64,000 nucleotides of DNA from JAJECS01 sp965198185 (GTDB lineage: Bacteria; Chloroflexota; UBA11872): the NCBI GenBank assembly GCA_965198185.1, contig CBDAOU010000002.1, positions 1,178,001-1,242,000 of the forward strand. Reading direction: 5' to 3'. The notes under the pieces are model-generated. The model saw only the letters and a program-made list of their open reading frames with translations. It ran no database searches and had not been told where the DNA came from. Made by a program: the position numbers and the translations under genes. Below are positions 17,458-24,071 of the stretch, in pieces (the stretch's first letter is position 1; each line of letters begins with the position of its first letter).

Positions 17458-19263
17458 TCAAGAGTCGGACGGCTGGCGCGGACCTGCTCCGTTGGCATCA
17501 GCGGATGCGGCCTCGGAGGGGTCCGCGGGTGCGCGACCCTCCCTGATCGCCCGCATCAGGAGGAGGGCGACAGCCTTCGCAAGCGGTGGGGGAACCGCGT
17601 TCGCCACCTGGAGAGGCTGGGTTGAACGGGGCCCGCAGAATCGGTAGTGATGCGGAAACCCCTGAACGGCCGCCGCCTCACGCACCGAGATGGTCCGGTC
17701 AAGCCATGGATGGACCGGAAGGGCGCGGTGCCCAGCGATCAGCGTGCGCGCTTCATCGTCCTTGAGGCGTCTGTACGAGATGGGGCCCTCACCAGGCTTG
17801 ATCCCTCTGATCTTGGCCACCACACGCTCCGAGTGGGCCATCGTCTCAACGTTGAAGTACTCCCTACCGTCAGGACCTGTCGCGGGCTCTCCAGTGGTGC
17901 CCGCGGGAAGTTCGGGCAGGGTGGCGAGAACATCGCGAAGAGTGGGGACCTCCGGCAGGTGGCTCGCTGAGTCCTGGCCGTGCGAGCGGTGTGTCGCATC
18001 CGGTCTGGGAGGAGCGGATTCCCCTTCGCCACGGCGTCCGAGGAACAGATAGCGTGCCCTGTGCTGTGGGACTCCAAAGTCGCAGGCATTGACCAGGTGA
18101 GCATCGGTCGCGTAGCCCGCGTCGCGGAGGCTCTGGCGGATGGCGTCAAGGAAGCCATGGCCTCTGACGCGCTGCACGCCCGGAACGTTCTCGAGGCAGA
18201 CGGTCTCAGCCTGCAGCTCCGTTGCCAGCCTCGCGACCTGCCGGTAGAGGAGGTTCCCTTCGGCATCGGGGTCACGAGCACCGGCGGCTGAGTACCCCTG
18301 GCACGGCGGACCCGCGAGGAGTCCCATGACCTGCTCGACGCCAGGCATGAAGCGGGTTAGCTGGTGGGACGAGGTGCTTGCATCGATCTGGGCCTCTACT
18401 ACTGGCACCCCCGGATTGTTCAGGCGGTAAGTCTGTGCCGCATGCCGGTCCGACTCGACAGCCAGTGCCACACGGAAACCTGCATTCCTGAAGCCATAGC
18501 CGAGGCCACCAGCCCCGGCGAACAGATCCACCACGGCGGGACGCCCGTCGCTGGCTACGGTCTCGCGCCCTCCCGGGCAGAACGACACGAGGACGCAATC
18601 CCCGCACTTCGGCTTTTTGGCGCGGCAGATCGCGCGCCCGTGGTGGACCAGGTTGATGTGGAACCGCTTCCGAGCACCCTTGGGAACCGCATCCTGGAAG
18701 GGGTCGTGATCCTTCTTCCGTCCGGCCGGTGTCACGAGGCCCAGCCGCGAGAACACCCTATGGACATGTGTGTCGACAGCGAACGCTGGACGGTTGAGCG
18801 AATAGGCTAGGACACAGCGTGCACTCTTCGGGCCGATGCCCGGCAGTCGGACCAGGAACCGTTCAGCCTCCTCGTCACTGAGCGCCCGGAGGAAGTCGAG
18901 GGTCAGGTCGGCTGCAGGCATTGCGGCCGGCCCGACACCCCGCCGCCGGTTCTCCTCTTGCACTGCCGCAAGTAGAGCCTTTACCTGCCGAGCTCGCTGC
19001 TCATGGAGCCCTGCCGGGCGCAGCAGAACGGCGAGGTGCTCTACCGGAGCCTTGAGCACGTCATTCCAGCTCGGGTAGCAGCGCCGGAGGTCCTGGTACA
19101 CCCGCGTGTAGACAGGTTCCTGCGTCTGCCTGGTTAGCAGGATGTACAGGGTTTCGTCCAGGGAATCTTCCATGTTCCCCAGGTCAGCGGACCGGTACCG
19201 GGCATCCAGCAACTCGTCGATCCGGGAGATCAGTCCAGCGCCGACGAGCGATCTGATTTGCAC
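17458..19263 (-). CDS. Fusion: endonuclease III-like HhH DNA glycosylase + cytosine-5 DNA methyltransferase
   Basis: A 601-residue two-enzyme protein. Residues 1-230 form an Nth-type glycosylase. The HhH motif 'LPGIGPKSARCVLAYSL' has the Schiff-base lysine at 146, 'FAVDTHVHRVFSRLGLV' has the catalytic Asp at 164, and the iron-sulphur motif C213-X6-C220-X2-C223-X5-C229 is intact. Residues 243-575 form a complete m5C methyltransferase: motif I 'VVDLFAGAGGLGYGF', catalytic 'GPPCQGYSAAG' (Cys321), 'ENV' at 358, 'QHRAR' at 400 and motif X 'VANAVPP'. The known parallel is separate: Mig.Mth, a T:G glycosylase encoded beside a cytosine methyltransferase on an archaeal plasmid. I infer that the glycosylase either repairs deaminated m5C or acts as a restriction activity. 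It is divergent from the GHKL operon. Confidence 0.93.
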   Translation of the reverse strand: MQIRSLVGAGLISRIDELLDARYRSADLGNMEDSLDETLYILLTRQTQEPVYTRVYQDLRRCYPSWNDVLKAPVEHLAVLLRPAGLHEQRARQVKALLAAVQEENRRRGVGPAAMPAADLTLDFLRALSDEEAERFLVRLPGIGPKSARCVLAYSLNRPAFAVDTHVHRVFSRLGLVTPAGRKKDHDPFQDAVPKGARKRFHINLVHHGRAICRAKKPKCGDCVLVSFCPGGRETVASDGRPAVVDLFAGAGGLGYGFRNAGFRVALAVESDRHAAQTYRLNNPGVPVVEAQIDASTSSHQLTRFMPGVEQVMGLLAGPPCQGYSAAGARDPDAEGNLLYRQVARLATELQAETVCLENVPGVQRVRGHGFLDAIRQSLRDAGYATDAHLVNACDFGVPQHRARYLFLGRRGEGESAPPRPDATHRSHGQDSASHLPEVPTLRDVLATLPELPAGTTGEPATGPDGREYFNVETMAHSERVVAKIRGIKPGEGPISYRRLKDDEARTLIAGHRALPVHPWLDRTISVREAAAVQGFPHHYRFCGPRSTQPLQVANAVPPPLAKAVALLLMRAIREGRAPADPSEAASADANGAGPRQPSDS

Positions 19264-20077
19264 CCGGTCCTCAGCATTCCGACCGAAAGGCAGCCCGGAT
19301 CATGATAGGCACGTTTGCATCGCCTATGCCGATTCCGTGTGCTGTTCTCCTCCGGGAGCTGCTCGACCTGCGAGCTGGCGCAGCCACCGCCGGAGTTGGG
19401 GCAGTTTCAGATCTTGCCACCCACTCAGCCACGTGAACGCCCTTCTGGGGAGCGTGCTGAAGGTGAACACACCGCACGATGCGGACTCAGCCTGAAACCT
19501 GACTCTGGCATCGCGTCGAGCCTCCTCCCGTAGCGCAGTGTGGTGCGCTGCTCCAGCCTTAGGGTACGCGTGATGAGAGCCAGGGCTCTCATCGGAAGGC
19601 CGGATCCCGTTAGGGGCCGGCCCCCCACCGTCACCTCCCGCATGGGGGCCGGCGTGTAACCCTCGACAACGCGCGGACGTCACCCTGCATATGGCAGAGC
19701 CAGCGCTCCTCGCGGAGTTCCTGTCCACGTCGTTCTCGTAAACTAGCGTGCGGGCGCTGCTGATCCGGGGAGCACGTGTGGTACACGGTTGAAGCGGAAA
19801 CGAGCTACGCCTTCGACCTCCAGCGCGGGGCGCTGGCCGGTTCGCCCATTGTCAAGAACACGGTTGGTACCTTCGTAGCCGGGAGGAGCGGCCTGATGCG
19901 AACCCGGAGACGGCAACGCCCTCGCCGAGTTCCCCACTTCGCGTCTCCCCTGATGGACGCGGACTCGAACCTCCATGGGGTGACGGGCACTCGACGCTCG
20001 TCGGCGTGGATCGTGGCCGTACGGTCCCCACGGCGACAAGCGCTGGATCGTTTCCATGCCCGTAACTGGGGGGCTCG
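19264..20077. promoter_or_regulatory. 814-bp divergent intergenic region inside the island
   Basis: I see no gene I would defend here. It separates the methyltransferase fusion from the GHKL operon and should hold both promoters. A perfect hairpin 'GATGAGAG-CCAGGG-CTCTCATC' lies at 19572-19593. A second inverted repeat pairs GCCGGCCCCC at 19616-19625 with GGGGGCCGGC at 19644-19653. The length is large for a simple divergent promoter, so a regulatory RNA or an undetected small gene is possible. Confidence 0.4.
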
Positions 20078-22036
20078 GTGATCCCGGCGCAGGAGCCGCG
20101 AGGCGAGACGGACGCCGTCCTTGCTGCCGAGATCGAAGGCAGCTCCAGCGAATGCCCCGTCAACACCGTGCTCCAGACAGACGAACAGGTTCTTGCTCGC
20201 GTCACTGACGGCATCTACCGGCAGCCGGGGTCGGCGATACGAGAGCTTGTGTCGAACGCCTACGACGCCGATGCGAAGCAGGTAGTCATCAAGACCGATC
20301 GACCCCGGTTCCGCACGCTGTCTGTCGAGGACGACGGCATGGGTATGACGCCAGCCGCTCTCGCCCACCTGCTCCACCACATCGGGGGCAGCGCGAAGCG
20401 GTCACGTGAGGGAAGCGAGCTTGGAATCGCGAGCACCGCGGACCCCACCCGCAGCCCGTCAGGGCGCCGGCTCATCGGGAAGATCGGAATTGGCCTCTTC
20501 TCGGTCTCCCAGCTGACGCACCGCTTTCAGATCATTACGAAGACAGCTGGCGACCCGTTCCGGACGATCGCATTGGTAGTCCTCCGCCAATACTCGGACG
20601 AGAGTGCGCCTACACCGGACGAGCATGGCGAGTACGAGGCAGGACTGGTGACGATATGGCGTGAGCCAGCTGCCGACGCCGACTCGCACGGTTCGACGAT
20701 CATCCTCACCGATATACGGGCGCAGACTCGCGACACGCTCCAGAGTCGTGACCTGTGGCTGGCTATCGATGCCGACCGCGACCTCGCGCCTGGCGAATCG
20801 AGGGACCTCAGGCCGCCTGACCTCCACATAGGGCGCGTCCGAACGGATGACGCCGGTGTTCTCCAACGTGACGCCGATGCCTTCAACAGCCTCCCGTGGT
20901 CTCGCGATGATCGACCTCAGGTCGCTTTCGAGAAGCTGGTCAAGGCTGTGTGGCAGCACGTTGATCGAAAAACACCCAACCCCCAACTCGAACGAATCTT
21001 TGACTACTACCTTCGGATGGTGTGGCAGCTGAGCCTGGCTATTCCCGCGCCGTACGTCTCGGGCAACCCATTCGACCTTCCGCTTCAGGACAAGCTCTAC
21101 CTCTTCGAAATGCCGCAGTCCGGCAGAGCGTCACCAGACGAGTTCGAACTCACCAACGACGAGACAATTCGCATGAGAAAGTCGATCGGCTCTGCAGCCG
21201 GTGTCGGGAGCGACTTCACCGTACTCGTCGACGATCTGCGGCTCGCTCGTCCCCTCGTGTTCGCCGACCTCCCCGAGACGAGCCACGCAGTAAAGAATCC
21301 AATCCTCGTCGTCGGACAGTGCCGAGGGGAATTCGGCGGAGTGCCGCCCGAACTCACTGGCGGCCCGCTTGAGTTCGAGGCATACCTCATGTGGGCACCG
21401 AAGATCGCTCCTACCGAGCATCAGGGCGTTCTCGTACGGGTGCACGGATCGAGCGGAACTCTGTTCGACCCGACATTCCTGCGGTATCAGGTATCCGAGC
21501 AGACGCGGCTGAGGCAGATCTCGTGTGAGATTTTCGTCTCGGAGGGTCTGGAAGCGGCGCTTAACATTGATCGTGAGTCGTTCAACTACGCCCATCCACA
21601 CGTCGTATACGTCACGAAGTGGCTCCACGCGGCGCTCAGGCGGGTGGCGACAGTTCAGAAGCGCATCGCGGCTGAAATCCGCGCAGCTACCCGCGAGGCC
21701 GCCGCGGCCGGGGAAGAGGAGGCTCTGTCGAGCGTCGCAGCCCGAGCATGGCGGGACGAGTCCGACGATCCAGGCGCGGAACCGCCGCCGGTCGAGTTCG
21801 CCGATGCGGCCGACGAGCCGACGTCTGCCAAGCCCGGAGCGTATCGGTTCAGGCGCGGACCGGTCTTGGGCGAGCGCGAAGGGCGGCGCACACGCCGGGA
21901 CGATTCAGCCGAGCGGAAGCTGCGCGCGATGGTCCAGCTCCTCGCCGCGTACGGAATCCTCGAGAGCCTGACCGACCAGCAACAGGAACGGCTACTCGCC
22001 GGGATGCGCCAGATCCTCGATGCGTCTGACATATGA
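20078..22036 (+). CDS. GHKL (Hsp90/MutL-type) ATPase of a putative defence module
   Basis: A 652-residue protein from GTG 20078 (an internal GTG at 20168 is an alternative start). The Bergerat ATP-binding fold is clear. The N box is 'IRELVSNAYDADAKQVVI' (Glu56, Asn60), G1 is 'VEDDGMGM' (residues 83-90) and G2 is 'GKIGIGLFSVSQL' (residues 134-146). A middle transducer-like region follows, and 'ALNIDRESFNYAHPHVVYVT' near residue 500 resembles the end of Hsp90-like modules. The C-terminus is a charged, proline-rich linker followed by a short helical domain. Related MutL/MORC-like ATPases are known from restriction-modification loci. It is the first gene of a two-gene operon; the next ATG is 7 bp after its stop. 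Confidence 0.85.
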   Translation: MIPAQEPRGETDAVLAAEIEGSSSECPVNTVLQTDEQVLARVTDGIYRQPGSAIRELVSNAYDADAKQVVIKTDRPRFRTLSVEDDGMGMTPAALAHLLHHIGGSAKRSREGSELGIASTADPTRSPSGRRLIGKIGIGLFSVSQLTHRFQIITKTAGDPFRTIALVVLRQYSDESAPTPDEHGEYEAGLVTIWREPAADADSHGSTIILTDIRAQTRDTLQSRDLWLAIDADRDLAPGESRDLRPPDLHIGRVRTDDAGVLQRDADAFNSLPWSRDDRPQVAFEKLVKAVWQHVDRKTPNPQLERIFDYYLRMVWQLSLAIPAPYVSGNPFDLPLQDKLYLFEMPQSGRASPDEFELTNDETIRMRKSIGSAAGVGSDFTVLVDDLRLARPLVFADLPETSHAVKNPILVVGQCRGEFGGVPPELTGGPLEFEAYLMWAPKIAPTEHQGVLVRVHGSSGTLFDPTFLRYQVSEQTRLRQISCEIFVSEGLEAALNIDRESFNYAHPHVVYVTKWLHAALRRVATVQKRIAAEIRAATREAAAAGEEEALSSVAARAWRDESDDPGAEPPPVEFADAADEPTSAKPGAYRFRRGPVLGEREGRRTRRDDSAERKLRAMVQLLAAYGILESLTDQQQERLLAGMRQILDASDI

Positions 22037-22043
22037 CCGCCGC

Positions 22044-23210
22044 ATGACCGACCAATCGCACGATCAGGACGATCTCACCGCAGGAATCTTCGGCGATTTC
22101 GAATATGTGCCTCCGCAGACGGAACCTAAGGAATTCAGACCGTGGCACAAGCCACGCAAGCAGTTCGTCCGCCGCGAGCAGTTATCAGCCTTGCTCCAGC
22201 GCCTCTACGAGAGTCGGAAACCCGGGGATCCGCTGCGCTACCTGGGTCTGCCCGGTACAGACCTGATCGATCTGCGGTACCTGCACGAGCAGCTTTGCCT
22301 TGCTAACGACCGCCCGCTGTGCTTCCTTGGATTCAACACGGAAGCCCAGCCCGGCAACCCCGCGCACGTCCAACTGAGCGTCTCGCTCGACGAAGTACGT
22401 CGGCTGCCAAACGTCGATACGCAGTCCGACGTGATTCCCGATGATTTCCGGCGCATCGGCAATCCGAGGTCGATCGCGTGGTCTCGGACACAGCAGCTCG
22501 GCCCGTTCGATGTTGTCAATATCGACCTCTGCGACGGGCTTGCGTCCGACCCGCCACAGAACGACGAATCGGTCTACAAGGCGCTGGCGCAGCTGATGGC
22601 GTTTCAAGCGCGAAACCCCAGTCCATGGCTCCTGCTCGTCTCGACAAGAATCAGACACGGGATGTTCGATGCAGATGCCGAGCAGCGGCTCATCGGTCGT
22701 TTCCGTGAGAATGTCGCCAACTGCGAGGGATTCGCTGAAGCGTGCAAGGAGCTTCTGGAATCGGATGTCGAGTCAATTGATCCCGCGACGTGCAGCCAGG
22801 CCGATCTCCTCATTCTCATGGTCGCCGCCATTGGCAAGTGGCTGTCGGCGCTCGCGCAGGCTCATGGTCCGAGTCGCATCGAGCTCGCAAGCACACATGG
22901 GTACCGGATCGATCCCGTTGCCGTCCGGGAGGATTTGGTCTCGATCGCGCTTCGTGTCGAGCCGGTCATCGCAGCGTCGCCAGACGCGCTCTCGCCGACC
23001 CGGCCGACCCCGGAGGATGAGTGCACGACGGCCAAGGCCATCCTGAGACGCTCAGCCCTCCGCCGAGATGTCGACACCATCCTCGAAATGGAGGCAGACG
23101 TGCGTGAAGAACTGACCGTCGAGACGGAACGGTTGCTGGCCGATGCCCGCTACGAAGTGGCGGGCTATCGCGCTTGGCTCACATCGTGCGTGCGTGCGGA
23201 CAACAGATGA
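22044..23210 (+). CDS. Uncharacterised protein, partner of the GHKL ATPase
   Basis: I do not recognise this family with certainty. The ATG at 22044 (MTDQSHDQDDLTAGIFGDFE) lies 7 bp after the ATPase stop; an ATG at 22020 overlaps it. The 388-residue protein has a short acidic start, then 'PRKQFVRREQLSALLQRLYE', 'LRYLGLPGTDLIDLRYL', 'LCFLGFNTEAQ' and 'FDVVNIDLCDGLA'. These elements suggest a Rossmann-like, methyltransferase-type core without an obvious glycine-rich SAM loop. The C-terminal third is helical and charged ('ADVREELTVETERLLADARY'). No PD-(D/E)XK, HNH, GIY-YIG, Toprim or helicase motif is visible. By position it is a core subunit or effector of the module. Confidence 0.7.
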   Translation: MTDQSHDQDDLTAGIFGDFEYVPPQTEPKEFRPWHKPRKQFVRREQLSALLQRLYESRKPGDPLRYLGLPGTDLIDLRYLHEQLCLANDRPLCFLGFNTEAQPGNPAHVQLSVSLDEVRRLPNVDTQSDVIPDDFRRIGNPRSIAWSRTQQLGPFDVVNIDLCDGLASDPPQNDESVYKALAQLMAFQARNPSPWLLLVSTRIRHGMFDADAEQRLIGRFRENVANCEGFAEACKELLESDVESIDPATCSQADLLILMVAAIGKWLSALAQAHGPSRIELASTHGYRIDPVAVREDLVSIALRVEPVIAASPDALSPTRPTPEDECTTAKAILRRSALRRDVDTILEMEADVREELTVETERLLADARYEVAGYRAWLTSCVRADNR

Positions 23211-23437
23211 GCCCCGAATACTTCTCTCTCCAATCGGGAAACTTCCCGCCTGTGGACGTTCGATGAAGTTCCGCGACTCAGGCCTCGGTTGCCCGAGGTA
23301 GCCGAGGTCGACCTGGTACAGCATCCCCGAGCGCAAGGTCCGCTAGAAAAGCTCTGAAAAAGCCCGGTGGTTGCGGCAGGGCCTATGCTCACAAGCGACA
23401 GCCAGCTGGTGAGGGTCAGGATGCCGCCGCAACGCAC
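23211..23437. other. 227-bp non-coding right end of the island
   Basis: No gene is visible between the unknown island protein and the IS fragment. The stretch around 23341-23375 ('GAAAAGCTCTGAAAAAGCCC') followed by 'GGTGGTTGCGG' is plausible insertion-sequence end material, given the transposase fragment that follows, but no inverted partner survives. Confidence 0.35.
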
Positions 23438-23516
23438 ATGTGCCGACGGGAGGACGAGGGACAGCCGCGCCAGACGCGGCGGGAGCGCGTTTTGCGGCGC
23501 ATGGACGCGCTGATGC
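23438..23516 (+). pseudogene. Probable IS5-type transposase N-terminal fragment
   Basis: From about 23438 one frame reads 'EDEGQPRQTRRERVLRRMDA' followed by 'LMPR', which resembles the 'RKTRRERFLEEMDALIPW' start of IS5-type (DDE) transposases. It is cut off exactly where the ppdK repeat begins at 23517. The preceding 100 bp (23340-23437) contain a T/A-richer segment that could be the IS end. With fewer than 30 codons left, this assignment is tentative. Confidence 0.5.
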
Positions 23517-23966
23517 CGCGGTCGCGGACGAGGTGGTGCGCGCCAGGGGCGCCGAGGTGTCCTACGAATTCGGCACGATGATCGAGGTCCCGCGGGCCTG
23601 CCTGACGGCAGGGGCGCTCGCCGAGGTCGCGGATTTCTTCAGCTTCGGCACCAACGACCTCACCCAGACCACCTACGGCATCTCCCGCGACGACGCCGAG
23701 GGCAAGTTCCTCATTGATTATGTCGAGTCGGGCATCCTGCCTGCGAACCCGTTCCAAGTGATGGACACGGATGGCGTCGGCGCGTTGGTGCGGCTGGCAG
23801 TCGAGCAGGGACGCCAGGTCGACCCGGATATCGAAATGGGCATCTGCGGTGAGCACGGCGGCGACCCGGAGTCCATCGGCTTCTGCGAGCGCCTCGGCCT
23901 GGACTACGTCAGCGCGTCGCCGTTCCGCGTCCCCGTGGCTCGCCACGCAGCCGCCCACGCCCGCCT
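23517..23966 (+). repeat. 450-bp direct repeat, copy 2 (3' end of ppdK)
   Basis: This is the second copy of 16792-17241. It continues past the repeat into what looks like the native ppdK terminus (codons for 'ADIDRDR' and stop at 23991), so this copy marks the original gene end next to dnaG. Confidence 0.93.
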
Positions 23967-23991
23967 CGCCGACATCGACCGCGATCGTTAA
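23517..23991 (+). pseudogene. ppdK: ppdK 3' remnant (C-terminal 157 codons)
   Basis: This truncated copy encodes only the last part of the PEP/pyruvate barrel, including 'FSFGTNDLTQTTYG' and the catalytic-Cys motif 'GICGEHGGDPESIGF', and ends 'RLADIDRDR'. A fortuitous open frame extends upstream to a GTG at 23440 through the IS fragment in another frame. Without the ATP-grasp and phosphohistidine domains it cannot be a working PPDK. It is best read as the severed native 3' end left when the island and duplication formed. Confidence 0.88.
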
Positions 23992-24071
23992 ACGGTCCGG
24001 CCGCCACTGCCGGTCTTTAGCTGGCGAGGACTAGAATCAACGGCAACCTGAGACACCCCTGAGGAGGCCGC

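Larger units (their letters stand above)
17242..23516. mobile_element. Foreign island of about 6.3 kb inserted at the 3' end of ppdK
   Basis: The segment lies exactly between two near-identical 450-bp direct repeats of ppdK. Its edges carry transposase relics of two different families: IS110-type at 17265-17455 and probable IS5-type at about 23438-23516. Its cargo is a glycosylase-methyltransferase fusion and a divergent GHKL ATPase operon, unrelated to the neighbouring metabolism. By eye it is less extreme in GC than the flanks. Removing it and one repeat copy restores an intact ppdK followed 80 bp later by dnaG. The mechanism (recombination in a tandem duplication, IS-mediated capture, or a circular intermediate carrying a ppdK end) cannot be decided from sequence. 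Confidence 0.8.

Noticed and set aside
17458..19263. The fusion as a plant ROS1/DME-like 5-methylcytosine demethylase
   Set aside because: The iron-sulphur glycosylase fold is shared, but the motifs are plainly bacterial endonuclease III-like and nothing specific to 5mC recognition can be seen. It remains only a hypothesis for testing.
19880..19975. tRNA T-arm-like strings (GGTTCGAGTCC and GGGTTCGCATC on the minus strand)
   Set aside because: The flanking bases do not form the T-stem, and no acceptor or anticodon arm can be folded; chance matches in GC-rich DNA.
19776..20081. 101-codon open frame whose stop overlaps the GHKL ATPase start (GTGA)
   Set aside because: The first 40 residues look protein-like, but the rest is arginine-rich, it is overlapped by an opposite open frame, and it has no recognisable motif. 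Kept only as a possibility within the long spacer.
23440..23516. Extra N-terminal extension of the ppdK remnant from GTG 23440
   Set aside because: It is a chance open frame overlapping the transposase fragment; its residues (proline, alanine, arginine rich) have no PPDK similarity.
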